NCBI RefSeq assembly: GCF_900088825.1
Contig: NZ_LT592170.1
Span: 668,590-732,589, forward strand
From: Thiomonas delicata
GTDB taxonomy: Bacteria > Pseudomonadota > Gammaproteobacteria > Burkholderiales > Burkholderiaceae_C
Length of the DNA: 64,000 nt
Direction of reading: 5' to 3'
The notes under the pieces are model-generated. The model saw only the letters and a program-made list of their open reading frames with translations, did no database searches and was not told the origin of the DNA. The position numbers and the translations under genes are program-made. Of this stretch, positions 1 to 9,552 are shown piece by piece; position 1 is the stretch's first letter; every line of letters starts with the position of its first letter.

Positions 1-1031
1 CGATGTTCGCCTGGACCTGGCTGATCACGGCCTATCTGCTGATCGCCATCATGCCGGTGCTGGCCGGGGCGGTGACCATGACGCTGACCGACCGTCATTT
101 CGGCACCAGCTTCTTCAATGCCGCCGGCGGCGGCGACCCGGTGCTGTATCAGCACATCTTCTGGTTCATGGGCCACCCCGAGGTGTATGTGCTGATCCTG
201 CCCTCGTTCGGCATCATCAGCATGGTGGTGCCCACCTTCGCGCGCAAACCCCTGTTTGGCTACAGCTCGATGGTCTACGCCACGGCGTCGATCGCCATCC
301 TGTCCTTCATCGTGTGGGCGCACCACATGTTCACGGCGGGCATGCCGGTCACGGGACAGCTGTTTTTCATGTACGCCACGATGCTCATCGCCGTACCCAC
401 CGGAGTGAAGATCTTTAACTGGCTGGCGACGATGTGGCGCGGCTCGATGACCTTCGAGACACCGATGCTCTGGGCCGTCGGCTTCATCAGCATGTTCCTG
501 ATCGGGGGCTTCTCGGGGGTTGCGGAAGCCGTGGCGCCGGTCGATACCCAGTTTCACAATACCTACCAAGTGATCGCGCACTTTCACTACACCATGGCGA
601 TCGGCGTGCTGTTTGCCATTTTCATGGCCTTCTACTATTGGTCGCCGAAGTGGACCGGCACCATGTACAACGAACGCGCCGGGCAGATCCATTTCTGGCT
701 GACGATGATCGGCGCCAACCTCACGTTCTTCCCGCAGTTCTTCCTCGGTGCAGGCGGCATGGTGCGCCGCTATGCCGACTATCCGGTGCAGTTCGCCGAC
801 TTCAACATGATTTCGTCGATCGGATCGTTCATCTTCGGCCTGGCGCAGGCGTATTTCCTGTTCGCCGTGGTCCTGCCCGTGATCCGCCGGCATGGCCGGC
901 CGGCGCCTCAGCGCCCCTGGGAGGGTGCGCATGGCCTGGAATGGGAAGTGCCGTCGCCGGCTCCTTTCCATACTTTCTCCACGTCTCCGCGCCTGGACGA
1001 AACGGCCACGAGGGTCCTCCACATCGAATGA
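1..1031 (+). CDS. ctaD: Cytochrome c oxidase subunit I, 3' part
   Basis: Catalytic subunit of a haem-copper terminal oxidase in the inner membrane, reducing O2 to water while pumping protons. The gene is cut by the window start; the reading frame is already open at base 3, giving 342 visible residues and probably lacking the first third. The fragment shows the CuB/Tyr motif HPEVY (residues 58-62), the paired CuB histidines (107-108) and the HFHY haem-ligand motif (193-196), with about nine hydrophobic helices. The stop TGA overlaps an in-frame ATG of the next gene (ATGA at 1028-1031), which leaves room for coupling to the FNR-type regulator downstream. The C-terminal 50 residues are a polar tail without recognisable domain. 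Family assignment is secure; the subtype (aa3 or caa3) is inferred only. Confidence 0.95.
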   Translation, partial: MFAWTWLITAYLLIAIMPVLAGAVTMTLTDRHFGTSFFNAAGGGDPVLYQHIFWFMGHPEVYVLILPSFGIISMVVPTFARKPLFGYSSMVYATASIAILSFIVWAHHMFTAGMPVTGQLFFMYATMLIAVPTGVKIFNWLATMWRGSMTFETPMLWAVGFISMFLIGGFSGVAEAVAPVDTQFHNTYQVIAHFHYTMAIGVLFAIFMAFYYWSPKWTGTMYNERAGQIHFWLTMIGANLTFFPQFFLGAGGMVRRYADYPVQFADFNMISSIGSFIFGLAQAYFLFAVVLPVIRRHGRPAPQRPWEGAHGLEWEVPSPAPFHTFSTSPRLDETATRVLHIE

Positions 1032-1129
1032 ATCGGCGGCGATGGTCGTCGCACGCCCCGGCCGCCTCGTCGAGCCGGGGTGTGCGCGTTCTTGCCGCGA
1101 AGCCCCGAGCCGCAGCGGCAATTTCCATC

Positions 1130-1819
1130 ATGGCACCATCGCCCCAGGTTTGCACACGCTGCCCAATACGGACGGACTGTGAGTTGTCCAGCCTGCTGCG
1201 CGAAATGCGTCACGGCTGTGAGCCCGCCATCGCGGTTGACGACGTTTCCGCCGGGGCCCAGCTCCCCATCCATGCGGGCAGGCTGTATGCGCTGCGGTCC
1301 GGTGTCGTCAAGGAAATCTGGGCGGACGCCGCCGGTCGGGGCAGGGTTGTGGATTTCTGTTTTCCGGGCCATTTGATCGGCCTTGAGGCAAGCCTGGGTT
1401 TCGGCAGCCCGCAAAAGACGTATGCCAGCGTGCAGCGCGCCCGTCTTTGCAGCGCGACTTGCGCAAGGCCGGTGGGAGATCCGGGCAGCTTTCCGCAGGC
1501 GTTGTTGTCGTCCGTGCTTGCGCGCAGGATCGTGCCGGTCTATGCGCTGTCGTGGATGATCCAGGCCGATGCCGCGACGCGCGTGGCGCATTACATCGTC
1601 AAGGCCACCGGGCTGCATGGCGCCGGTCCGGGTGGGGGTCGTCATGTGTTGCCGCATATCCCGCGTCCCGATATCGCCGACTACCTGGGCTTGCGCCCGG
1701 AGTCGGTGAGTCGCGTGCTTTCGCGGTTTCGCAGCGCGGGGTGGATACGCGGAAAGATTGAGCGCATCGAGGTGACGAATCTGGATGCGCTCAAAGCCGT
1801 GAGTGTGCGGTCGGGCTGA
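1130..1819 (+). CDS. CRP/FNR-family transcriptional regulator with FNR-like cysteines
   Basis: Probable oxygen-responsive DNA-binding regulator. The N-terminus carries C8-x2-C11-x5-C17 and there is a further cysteine at 107, matching the four-cysteine pattern that holds the oxygen-labile 4Fe-4S cluster in FNR. A cyclic-nucleotide-like beta roll (about 20-110), dimer helix (about 120-145) and winged HTH follow; the recognition helix has E191-x2-S194-R195, the FNR-type ExxSR that reads TTGAT half sites. The start at 1130 leaves only seven residues before the first cysteine; an in-frame ATG at 1028, overlapping the ctaD stop, would add 34 residues and cannot be excluded. At 229 residues it is slightly short for FNR. 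Cluster binding is inferred from the cysteines. Confidence 0.85.
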   Translation: MAPSPQVCTRCPIRTDCELSSLLREMRHGCEPAIAVDDVSAGAQLPIHAGRLYALRSGVVKEIWADAAGRGRVVDFCFPGHLIGLEASLGFGSPQKTYASVQRARLCSATCARPVGDPGSFPQALLSSVLARRIVPVYALSWMIQADAATRVAHYIVKATGLHGAGPGGGRHVLPHIPRPDIADYLGLRPESVSRVLSRFRSAGWIRGKIERIEVTNLDALKAVSVRSG

Positions 1820-1838
1820 GCGCGCGCGGCATCAGGGA

Positions 1839-3185
1839 TTACTGACGTGCCTGGCTCAAGGTGAACAGCAGGAAGGTCTCGGCGTCTTGCTGCAGGCGGA
1901 TTTGCACCGGCAGGTTCTGCAGGGCCGGGGCCAGCCAGACCTCGGCGCCCAGTTCGCCGTCGCGCGACGCATGGTCGAGGTGCCAGCAGCTCAAGGCGCC
2001 GATACCGGTCTTCACCGTTTCCTGGCCGGTGATGGTGAAGTCCCAGATGGTGGTGCCGCTGGGCCGCGCGACCTGGAACGCCAGGGTCTGGCCGGCGCTG
2101 AAGTGGGTGGGTTGGGTGCTGAGCAGATGGGCGAGCTGCATGAAGATGCTGGCGCTGTCCTGCAGATGGGCGGGTAGCGGCATCACGGTGCTGATGGCCG
2201 AGAAGCTGAGCGTGCCTTGATCGCGGTTGAAGTCGACCTCCTTGCGGCGGGTGAACACGCGTTCGACGTAGCGATCGGGTGCCAGCCAGTTGTGATCGAT
2301 GCGTCCCGTGCTGGTGTATGCGAAGCTCACGAGCGCGGCGCCGGAGAGTTCGACGCGATAGCGATCGCCGTCGCGCACCCATTCCAGGGCGCCGTCGCCA
2401 TGCAGTGGGCCGCGGTAATTTCCGGTGAGCACGTAGCGCAGCTCCGTGGATGGCGGCCAGCCGTAGGCATCGGGCTGCTGCGCTGCGGTTGAAGCCGAGG
2501 CGGGCGGCGCCGAAGCCGTCGGCGCCTGTGCGCGCGGCGAGGACCCGGGTGCGTATCCCGCTGGGGCGCCCGATGCCGCGCCCGCCCCGGCTTGCGCGCC
2601 GGAGGCGGCCTGCGTCTTGGGGCCGCCGGATGTCGCGGCCGACGGGATGCCCACCGCATGCCCTTCCGGCATGCGCGAGACGGCGACCTGGCCCGATGCA
2701 TCATCTCCGCTGAGCGAATGGGCTTGAGGTTTCGGCGCCGAAAGAGGCATGGCCGGGCCCATGCCGGCGGTGGCTTGCGAGGAGGGCGGTCCGGGCCGGG
2801 CCGGTCGGGGCGCCGAGGCCGACGGCCGCGGCGGGCTTGGGGCTTGGGCGGGGGCCGATGCGGGGCGGGCTTGAGGGGTGTCGCTGAGGCGAAGCGCGGG
2901 CCTGTCGGAGGCCGCTGGCCGTCCGGCCGCCGGCGGGTGCTGGGGCGCGGCTTGCATGGCCGGTGCGGTCGGCTGAGGATGGGTCGTCGTCGGCTGCAAG
3001 AGGCGGGCGTAAATCGGCCGGGGCAGGCGGCCCGGCTCGATAGGCGTGAAGGCCTGGCCCAGCGCATGCAAGGCCAGGGCATGAAGCAAGAGCGCCAAGG
3101 CTGCCCAGAGCAAGGCCTGTTGCCAACCCGGCCCGGCTGGCGGCAGGGGGCGCGCAGGTGTCGCTGGCATCTTGCGTTTGGGCAT
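1839..3185 (-). CDS. DUF3108 domain protein with proline/alanine-rich linker
   Basis: Protein of unknown function, 448 residues. A basic N-terminus is followed by one hydrophobic segment (about 20-45), so it is probably anchored in the inner membrane with the rest in the periplasm. Residues about 60-230 are a low-complexity Pro/Ala/Ser/Gln linker. The last 210 residues form a DUF3108 domain, a beta-rich fold often annotated as an uncharacterised periplasmic protein. I chose the ATG at 3185 because it places a normal Lys/Arg-rich N-terminus directly before the membrane segment; the frame stays open upstream to 3416. It converges on the FNR-type gene with 19 bp between them and is divergent from the hydrolase gene at 3404. 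Confidence 0.75.
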   Translation of the reverse strand: MPKRKMPATPARPLPPAGPGWQQALLWAALALLLHALALHALGQAFTPIEPGRLPRPIYARLLQPTTTHPQPTAPAMQAAPQHPPAAGRPAASDRPALRLSDTPQARPASAPAQAPSPPRPSASAPRPARPGPPSSQATAGMGPAMPLSAPKPQAHSLSGDDASGQVAVSRMPEGHAVGIPSAATSGGPKTQAASGAQAGAGAASGAPAGYAPGSSPRAQAPTASAPPASASTAAQQPDAYGWPPSTELRYVLTGNYRGPLHGDGALEWVRDGDRYRVELSGAALVSFAYTSTGRIDHNWLAPDRYVERVFTRRKEVDFNRDQGTLSFSAISTVMPLPAHLQDSASIFMQLAHLLSTQPTHFSAGQTLAFQVARPSGTTIWDFTITGQETVKTGIGALSCWHLDHASRDGELGAEVWLAPALQNLPVQIRLQQDAETFLLFTLSQARQ

Positions 3186-3403
3186 GCCGCATTGTGCCGC
3201 GCCGCGCTCACGGCGCTTGACCTCGCGGGTTTTCGAAGCCCTCGCGCCATGCTGCGAGCGGCAACCCGTCCTGTGGCGAGTCGGACGGGCCCTAGCGGAA
3301 CTCCGAGTTGCGCGCGAATGCAAGGGTGCCCGGAGCCGATCGGTTCGCCTTCCTACAATCGTCCGCGTTCCCCGCGCCCGGGGCCAGCCCCTTTCCCTCG
3401 CCC

Positions 3404-4384
3404 ATGAAACTCGCAAGCCTCAAGGATGGTTCCCGCGACGGCCAGCTCGCCGTGGTGTCGCGCGATCTGAAGTACGCCGTGTATGTCCAGGGATTCACGC
3501 GCTTGCAGCAAGCGCTTGACGACTGGTCGTTCGCTTCCTCGGTGCTGCAGGATCTGTCCGACGCCCTCAACGCCGGGCGCGCCCAGCATGCTTTCGACTT
3601 CGACCCTGGGCAGTGCATGGCGCCCTTGCCGCGCGCCTACCAATGGGCCGATGGTTCGGCCTATCTCAATCATGTGGAGTTGGTGCGCAAGGCCCGGGGC
3701 GCCGACATGCCTGCGAGCTTTTCCAGCGAGCCGCTGATGTACCAGGGCGCGAGCGACGCCATGCTGGGTGCGCGAGATCCCATCCTGGCGGTGAGCGAGG
3801 ATTGGGGTATCGATTTCGAAGCCGAGGTCGCCGTGGTCACCGATGACGTGGCGATGGGGGTCGACGCCGAGACGGCCTTGAATCATGTTCGCCTCGTCAT
3901 GCTGGCCAACGACGTGAGCTTGCGCGACCTCATCCCCGCCGAACTGGCCAAGGGTTTCGGCTTTTTCCAGAGCAAGCCGGCCAGCAGTTTCAGCCCTGTT
4001 GCCGTCACGCCGGACGAATTGGGTGGGGCCTGGCGCGCAGGCCGGCTGCACCTGGACATGCAGGTGCAGTGGAATCGCCGCGTCGTGGGCACGGCCAATG
4101 CCGGGCCCGAAATGCACTTCCACTTCGGCCAGCTCATCGCCCATGCGGCCAAGACGCGGCGGCTTGCCGCCGGCAGCATCGTCGGGTCGGGCACGGTGTC
4201 GAGCCGTGATCGAAGCCGAGGCTATTCCTGCATTGCGGAGCAGCGTGCGCTGGAGATGATCGAGCACGGCGAGGCGCGCACGGCATTCATGCGCTTTGGT
4301 GACACCGTGCGCATCGAGATGCTGGATGCGCAAGGCCGAAGCGTGTTCGGCGCCATCGAGCAGACCGTGGTGCGCGCGCCTTGA
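3404..4384 (+). CDS. Fumarylacetoacetate hydrolase-family protein
   Basis: Metal-dependent C-C bond hydrolase or decarboxylase of the FAH fold, 326 residues. The metal site is readable as E139-x-E141 and an aspartate at 170 within the conserved spacing. The SKPASSF stretch (from 191) and GSGTVSS (from 261) are typical of the family. The N-terminal 100 residues form the extra domain found in the eukaryote-like FAH branch. Fumarylacetoacetase itself ends tyrosine degradation, but no other tyrosine or homogentisate gene is present here, so the true substrate is open. The start at 3404 is the first ATG giving a normal N-terminus. A TACAAT hexamer at 3354-3359 could be its -10 box, with a poor -35. 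Confidence 0.85.
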   Translation: MKLASLKDGSRDGQLAVVSRDLKYAVYVQGFTRLQQALDDWSFASSVLQDLSDALNAGRAQHAFDFDPGQCMAPLPRAYQWADGSAYLNHVELVRKARGADMPASFSSEPLMYQGASDAMLGARDPILAVSEDWGIDFEAEVAVVTDDVAMGVDAETALNHVRLVMLANDVSLRDLIPAELAKGFGFFQSKPASSFSPVAVTPDELGGAWRAGRLHLDMQVQWNRRVVGTANAGPEMHFHFGQLIAHAAKTRRLAAGSIVGSGTVSSRDRSRGYSCIAEQRALEMIEHGEARTAFMRFGDTVRIEMLDAQGRSVFGAIEQTVVRAP

Positions 4385-4508
4385 CGCGCCAGACGCGGAC
4401 CCTGGCAGGCACAAGAGAATCGGCCGCGGCCTTGGGGGCTGAGGTTTCAGCGCTTTGCAGTACGGATGTGCGGCGCTATGCTGGCCTCCACACGCGTGAG
4501 GTCAAACC

Positions 4509-5195
4509 ATGAACCCCTATGCACAAGGCCATGCCATCCCGGGCATGGAGTTTTTCCAGTCCATGCTCAAGGGCGCCGGCCTGCCCACGGGATTCGCCAG
4601 CTGGATGGCCCCGACCATGGATCCGCAGGAACTGGAGCAGAAGATCACGGAGCTGAAGGCCGTGCTGCAATGGCTTGAGGCCAACGCGCGCTTGACGCAA
4701 GCGACCATCCAGGCGTTGGAGGTGCAGCGCATGACCTTGGCGGCGTTGAAATCCATGAACGTCGATCTGGGCGATCTGGCCGGACGTATGGCCGAGGCCA
4801 TGCAGGCCGGCGCCCAGGACATGGCCGCCTCGTCCGCCGCCGAGCCCGAAGCGCGTGCCGGGGAGGCCTCATCGCCAGCGCCGGACGCGGAGACCGCGGC
4901 CAAGGCGGCATCGGGGCCGGCATCCCCCTTGCCCGGAATGATGGATCCGATGCAGTGGTGGAACGCCGTGAGCCAGCAGTTCAGTCAGGTCGCGACCCAG
5001 GCCCTGCGCGAGAGCCCATGGCCCATGCCCGAGAGCAGCGATGTCGGCGCCGGTGCGGAGGAGCAAGCGGGGACGCCCCGGGCCGCAAGGCCCGCCGCGC
5101 ACAAGACCGCGGCGAAACCCGCCGGCAAGACGGCGAGCCGCAAAGCCCCGGGTTCGGCGAGCGGCGCGAAAGGCAGCAAACCGACGCGGACGTAG
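4509..5195 (+). CDS. phaM: PhaM-type polyhydroxyalkanoate granule protein
   Basis: PhaM proteins bind PHB synthase and nucleoid DNA, controlling number and partition of storage granules. The 228-residue product has the family's conserved N-terminal block: a P-T-M-D-P-x-E-L-E motif followed by a helix with K-A-V-L-Q-W-L, then T-I-Q-A-L-E-V-Q-R (about 35-80). The middle is acidic and alanine-rich; the C-terminal 70 residues are an Ala/Lys/Pro/Arg-rich tail resembling histone-like DNA-binding tails. A TGAGGT ribosome site lies about 9 bases upstream of the ATG. PHA synthase genes are not in the window. Granule association is inferred from family membership; length and layout match known PhaM. 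Confidence 0.85.
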   Translation: MNPYAQGHAIPGMEFFQSMLKGAGLPTGFASWMAPTMDPQELEQKITELKAVLQWLEANARLTQATIQALEVQRMTLAALKSMNVDLGDLAGRMAEAMQAGAQDMAASSAAEPEARAGEASSPAPDAETAAKAASGPASPLPGMMDPMQWWNAVSQQFSQVATQALRESPWPMPESSDVGAGAEEQAGTPRAARPAAHKTAAKPAGKTASRKAPGSASGAKGSKPTRT

Positions 5196-5363
5196 GCGTG
5201 GTGTGAACAGGCCCGAACAGGCCGGCTGGGTTCGCCCCGCGCCGGATCAAACCCATCGCAAGCCCATCGGTTTCTAGGGGTCGTGGGCGGGCGTTAGGAT
5301 GGGCGCGTCCGATGCCTTCCAGGGAAGGCGTTTCTGGTTTCCCGGCTTGCGGTTTTTGTCACG

Positions 5364-6584
5364 ATGCGTTTCATCACGGCCCATTCGTCCCATCCCAACT
5401 GGAGCACGGCGCTCGAACAGGCGCTTGCGCAGCTTGCTGCGGCGCGCGCCCAGCCCGACACCATCGCGCGTCCGAACCTGGGCCTCGTGTATTTCACGGA
5501 TGCGTATGCGCCAGCCGCCGGGGCCTTGTTCGCGGCGTTGCGCGAGCGCACCGGCATTGCGCACTGGGTCGGTGGCGTGGGGGTGGGCATTGCGGCCGGG
5601 GCTCAGGAATATTTCGATCAGCCGGCGCTCGCGCTGATGCTGATGCAGATTCCGCTGCGCGATTTTCGCGTTTTTTCAGGTCTCAAACCCCTGCCGGCAG
5701 CGTCCACCGGCTGGCGCGGGGCGCAGACGGCCATGGTGCACGGCGATCCCGCCACACCCGAGATGGACGGCCTGGTGCTCGACATGGCGGCGCGCACGGC
5801 GTCGCGGCATGTCTGGGGCGGTCTGGTGTCATCGCGGCAGGAGGCGGTGCAGATCGCCGACGGGGTTTTCCATGGCGGCTTGTCGGGGGTCGCGTTTTCC
5901 TCGCGCGTGGCGCTGGCCGGGGGTTTGACCCAGGGATGTGAACCGGTGGGTCCGCCGCGTGCGATCACGCGCTGTTCGCAAAACGTGATCTATGCCCTCG
6001 ACGGCGAGCCGGCGCTGGGCGTCCTGCTCCAGGATCTTGGCGAGGCTGAATTCGAGTTGCCGCGCCTGGCGCCGCGGCTGCGATCCACCTTGGCCGGGCT
6101 GTCGCCGGCGACGTCGGCGTCGCCATTCCAAACCCGGCATCTCGGTGCCGAGACCTCGGTGCGGCATCTGATCGGGGTCGACCCGGCCGGCCGGGGCGTG
6201 GCCATCGCCGGGGCTCCCGAAACGGGCATGCGTCTGCGTTTTTGCCGGCGTGACCTGCAGGCCGCACGACGCGACCTGATCCGCCTATGCGCCGAGGTGC
6301 GCGACGAACTGGAGCAGCGGCGCGAAGTGCGCATCGCGGCGACGCAACCCGGCACCACCCTCGCCTACCCGGGGCCCGTACCCGCGCGCGGAGCCGTGTA
6401 TGTGTCGTGCACCGGGCGAGGCGGGCCCCATTTCGGCGGGCCTTCTGCCGAACTCGCCTTGGTGCGGCAGCATCTGGGCGACATTCCGCTGGTCGGTTTC
6501 TTCGCCGCAGGCGAGATCGCGGGCGACCGTCTTTATGGCTATACGGGCGTTCTCACGGTTTTCGCCGAGGATCCCGTCATGTAA
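5364..6584 (+). CDS. FIST-domain signal transduction protein
   Basis: A 406-residue cytoplasmic protein with FIST_N (about 30-230) and FIST_C (about 240-390) domains, a predicted small-ligand (amino-acid) sensing fold often found near chemotaxis or two-component genes. Visible marks are the glycine-rich GGVGVGIA segment near 75 and the conserved C-terminal stretch FFAAGEIAGDRLYGYTGVL, typical of FIST_C. There is no signal peptide or membrane segment. It converges on the diguanylate cyclase gene with only 17 bp between stops. A link to c-di-GMP signalling is suggested by position only. Confidence 0.85.
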   Translation: MRFITAHSSHPNWSTALEQALAQLAAARAQPDTIARPNLGLVYFTDAYAPAAGALFAALRERTGIAHWVGGVGVGIAAGAQEYFDQPALALMLMQIPLRDFRVFSGLKPLPAASTGWRGAQTAMVHGDPATPEMDGLVLDMAARTASRHVWGGLVSSRQEAVQIADGVFHGGLSGVAFSSRVALAGGLTQGCEPVGPPRAITRCSQNVIYALDGEPALGVLLQDLGEAEFELPRLAPRLRSTLAGLSPATSASPFQTRHLGAETSVRHLIGVDPAGRGVAIAGAPETGMRLRFCRRDLQAARRDLIRLCAEVRDELEQRREVRIAATQPGTTLAYPGPVPARGAVYVSCTGRGGPHFGGPSAELALVRQHLGDIPLVGFFAAGEIAGDRLYGYTGVLTVFAEDPVM

Positions 6585-6601
6585 GACGCGTCCGGTTCGC
6601 C

Positions 6602-8521
6602 TCACGGCGAATTGGAAGGCCAGATCGCCGGCCGGGTGAACTGGAACAGGGGCGTTTGTTCACCCTCACCCTGGGCGTGCGCTTCGGTCCAGATGACGTA
6701 GGTGTCGCGGCCTTGCGATTTCGCCCGGTACATCGCGGTGTCGGCGCGCAGCATCAAGGTTTCAAGCGGGCATGGCGAGGCGGGGTCGTCGCTGGCAATG
6801 CCGATGCTGGCGCTCGAGCGCAGGGGCTGACCATGCAGTCCTTGCAGGACATAAGGGGCGCGCAGGCGTTCCAGCAAATGCGCGGCCAGATCCTCGGCCA
6901 GACGCGGCGACGGGAGGTTGGGCAACAGGACGGCGAATTCGTCGCCGCCGAGCCTGGCACAGACCGCGTCCCGTCCCGCTGCCGCCTCGATGCGCTGCGC
7001 GGCGGCCTGAATGAGCGCATCGCCGGCGGCGTGCCCGAACACGTCGTTGATGCGCTTGAGACCGTCCAGATCCAGCCACAGCACAGCCAGTGTGGCACCG
7101 CTGCGGTGGGTGCGCTCAAGCGCTTTCGAGCCGGCGTCGAACAAGCCCGTTCGATTGTTGAGCCCGGTCAGCGGATCCTGCATGGTCAGGGCTTGTAGAC
7201 GAAGTGTGCGCTCACGCATTTGCGCGATGCGGATGGATAGGCCGAAGCTCAGCAACAGGGCGAGCAGCACGGCGACCCATTCGAACGCGTCCGTGGTCCA
7301 GACGTTTTCGGGAAACAGCCCGGCGCTACGCCCCAAGGTGGCAAAGCCGCTGGCGAGCATGAGCACGCTGCTCACCAGGAGGATTCCCGCAGGCACGAAC
7401 TGGTGGCGTGTGCGCAGCGCGGCGGTCAGGGTGATGGCGACCGCGCTGATGGCGATGAGCAAGAGGGAGGGCAGCAAGATCCATGTGGTGCCGGGAATCA
7501 GCCTAACCAGAGCGAGCGCGACGCAGAACCACTGCAGCAGCGCGAGCGCAAGATCGGCGTAGGGCAGGCGCTGCGCCAGCAGGAGATAGATGCGAACGAA
7601 GAACAGGCCTCCCGCGCACATGAGCAGGGAAGCGGTGACGGGCAGCAGGGCCTGGATGGCGTATTGCCCTGGCCAGACGTAGAGCTGGCCGATGCCGGTG
7701 ACCGCGGCGAGATACAGCATCGTGCCTGCCTGCCACAGCACGTAGGCGGCGTAGGCCGGGTCGCGGGAACTGAGGAACAGCGCTCCGTTGTAGAGAAGCA
7801 GCGCGAGCAGCAGGCCGAAAAAGAGACCCTGGACGAGGGCGTCGTGATGCGTGCGCGCCTCGTAGGCCGATGGCTGCCACAGGCGCACCACGGGCGCGAT
7901 GGCCTCGTGCTGTTCCAGTCTCAGCAGGAGTGTGGAAGGGGTTGTCACGCGCGGCAGCTTGAAGGCGGTATGGCGCTGGTCGTACAGGCGCTTGAGCGGA
8001 GCCGGTTCCACTCCTTGGGCTGGCGCGCCGTCTTTCCCCTCGATGACGAGGAAGGCTTGGGCATGCGTCCAGATCGGTCGGCCCAGTTCGAGCACGAGGG
8101 GGCCCGGGGCGTCGGGGTCGGGCTGCAGCCGGATTCGCACCCACACGGCGTGGTTGATCAAGCCGAGATTGTTTCCCGCGGGGCGGGTGAACACATGATC
8201 GGGGACCGTGGACGCCTGGGCGGCGGTAAGTTTCTCGGCGTCCGCTTGCCGCCAGACGCCGAAACGCAGGCCCACGTCGATGTGGCTGGCCTGGGCCGAC
8301 AGGCGGACGCGGGGAAGCTCTGTGGACGCGCGCGACTCGACAGTCGGGGATCTGGGTGCTGGGGTTGTCGAAGTAGGGTTTGCGCTTGAGATGGCGGTTC
8401 GCGGCCCCGCTCCAGGCGCGTTTGCCGGCAACGCGGGCTGGGCATGGGGCCGCTCTCCGGCGAGCACGCCGACACAAATCGAAATGGCCAGCGGCCACAA
8501 GACGCGCAGAGCATGGTCCAT
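6602..8521 (-). CDS. Diguanylate cyclase with 7TMR-DISM sensor module
   Basis: Predicted membrane sensor that makes c-di-GMP. The 639-residue protein has an N-terminal membrane segment or signal, a periplasmic 7TMR-DISMED2-like domain (about 75-215), seven hydrophobic helices (about 230-440), and a C-terminal GGDEF domain (about 445-620). The active-site loop reads GGDEF at 525-529 intact, so cyclase activity is expected. The RxxD inhibitory site that usually sits five residues before GGDEF is not present, suggesting no product inhibition by that route. No EAL domain is attached. A periplasmic ligand, probably carbohydrate-like as in other DISMED2 proteins, is inferred from family. Confidence 0.9.
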   Translation of the reverse strand: MDHALRVLWPLAISICVGVLAGERPHAQPALPANAPGAGPRTAISSANPTSTTPAPRSPTVESRASTELPRVRLSAQASHIDVGLRFGVWRQADAEKLTAAQASTVPDHVFTRPAGNNLGLINHAVWVRIRLQPDPDAPGPLVLELGRPIWTHAQAFLVIEGKDGAPAQGVEPAPLKRLYDQRHTAFKLPRVTTPSTLLLRLEQHEAIAPVVRLWQPSAYEARTHHDALVQGLFFGLLLALLLYNGALFLSSRDPAYAAYVLWQAGTMLYLAAVTGIGQLYVWPGQYAIQALLPVTASLLMCAGGLFFVRIYLLLAQRLPYADLALALLQWFCVALALVRLIPGTTWILLPSLLLIAISAVAITLTAALRTRHQFVPAGILLVSSVLMLASGFATLGRSAGLFPENVWTTDAFEWVAVLLALLLSFGLSIRIAQMRERTLRLQALTMQDPLTGLNNRTGLFDAGSKALERTHRSGATLAVLWLDLDGLKRINDVFGHAAGDALIQAAAQRIEAAAGRDAVCARLGGDEFAVLLPNLPSPRLAEDLAAHLLERLRAPYVLQGLHGQPLRSSASIGIASDDPASPCPLETLMLRADTAMYRAKSQGRDTYVIWTEAHAQGEGEQTPLFQFTRPAIWPSNSP

Positions 8522-8640
8522 CTTGCATGGACTCCCCGGGGTTCAGGCCGGAAGGCCTGCCATGGACAGGCAGTGTAGGCGCGCGGCAGCGCGCCGCCAT
8601 CGCTTGTTCGGGGGTAGGAAGAGGCGTCGCCGCGCGGGGT

Positions 8641-9552
8641 TCAGCCTTTCGGACGCAGCAAGGCGATCAAGCCGTTGAGTTCGTCGAGCGAATGAAAACC
8701 CAGGCTGATCTCACCGCGCAAAGCCTTTCCGCCCTTCTTGACGCGGATCTGCACGGGCGCGGCGAGATGCTCGGACAGTTCGGTGGCGAGGCGTTCGAGA
8801 TCCCTTGCGTCGCGATCGGGCCGGGCCGCGGGGCGGTGCTTCGAGCCGTCTGCTTGCGCGGCGCGGGCGCAGAGGCGCTCGGTTTCGCGGACCGACAGCT
8901 GCTTGGCATGGACTTGTTGCGCGACCTGGATCTGACCCGCGGCATCCAGCGCCAGCAGGGCGCGGGCATGGCCCATGTCGAGGTCGCCCGCCAGCAGCAT
9001 GGCCTGGACGGGCTCGACGAGATTGATCAATCGCAGCAGATTGCTCACGGCCGCGCGCGAGCGGCCGACGGCCTGCGCCGCTTGCTCATGCGTGAAATGA
9101 AATTCGGCGATCAGGCGCTGGATGCCTTGGGCTTCCTCGAGCGGGTTGAGGTCTTCGCGCTGGATGTTTTCGATCAAGGCCATGGCCAGCGCGGCCTGGT
9201 CGGGCACTTCGCGCACCAGCACCGGGACGCTGTCGAGCCCGGCCAGGCGCGCAGCGCGGCTGCGGCGCTCGCCGGCGATGATCTCGTAGCGCCCTTCCCC
9301 CAGCGGCCGCACCAGGATCGGCTGCATCACGCCTTGCGCCTTGATGCTCTCGGCCAGCTCGTACAGCGCGCCTTCGTCCATGCGGGTGCGAGGCTGGTAT
9401 TTGCCCGGCACCAGCGCGTCGAGCGGGAGGGTCGTGGGGCTGCCCGCCGGCCCGATGTCCGCGCCTTGCGCGCCGAGCAGGGCTTCAAGCCCGAGGCCCA
9501 GGCCTTTTCGTTTCTTGCCGGTGGAGGGGGTTGGGGATGGATTCGCGCTCAT
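8641..9552 (-). CDS. parB: Chromosome partitioning protein ParB (CTPase, parS-binding)
   Basis: ParB loads at parS sites and slides as a CTP-dependent clamp, recruiting SMC and ParA to separate new origins. The 303-residue protein has the basic N-terminus with a GLGLGLEALLG segment, the ParB/Srx nucleotide domain including the GERRSRAARLAG motif, an HTH domain with FTHEQAAQAVGRSRAAVSN, and a C-terminal dimerisation helix region. It is the last gene of a rsmG-parA-hydrolase-parB run on the minus strand. Its ATG overlaps the stop of the preceding hydrolase gene by four bases (9549-9552), which indicates translational coupling. Two parS sites lie 4 kb upstream. Confidence 0.97.
   Translation of the reverse strand: MSANPSPTPSTGKKRKGLGLGLEALLGAQGADIGPAGSPTTLPLDALVPGKYQPRTRMDEGALYELAESIKAQGVMQPILVRPLGEGRYEIIAGERRSRAARLAGLDSVPVLVREVPDQAALAMALIENIQREDLNPLEEAQGIQRLIAEFHFTHEQAAQAVGRSRAAVSNLLRLINLVEPVQAMLLAGDLDMGHARALLALDAAGQIQVAQQVHAKQLSVRETERLCARAAQADGSKHRPAARPDRDARDLERLATELSEHLAAPVQIRVKKGGKALRGEISLGFHSLDELNGLIALLRPKG

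Noticed and set aside
8155-9033. TTGATCAA-like words resembling FNR half sites
   Set aside because: They lie inside coding sequence of the diguanylate cyclase and parB and lack the four-base spacer.
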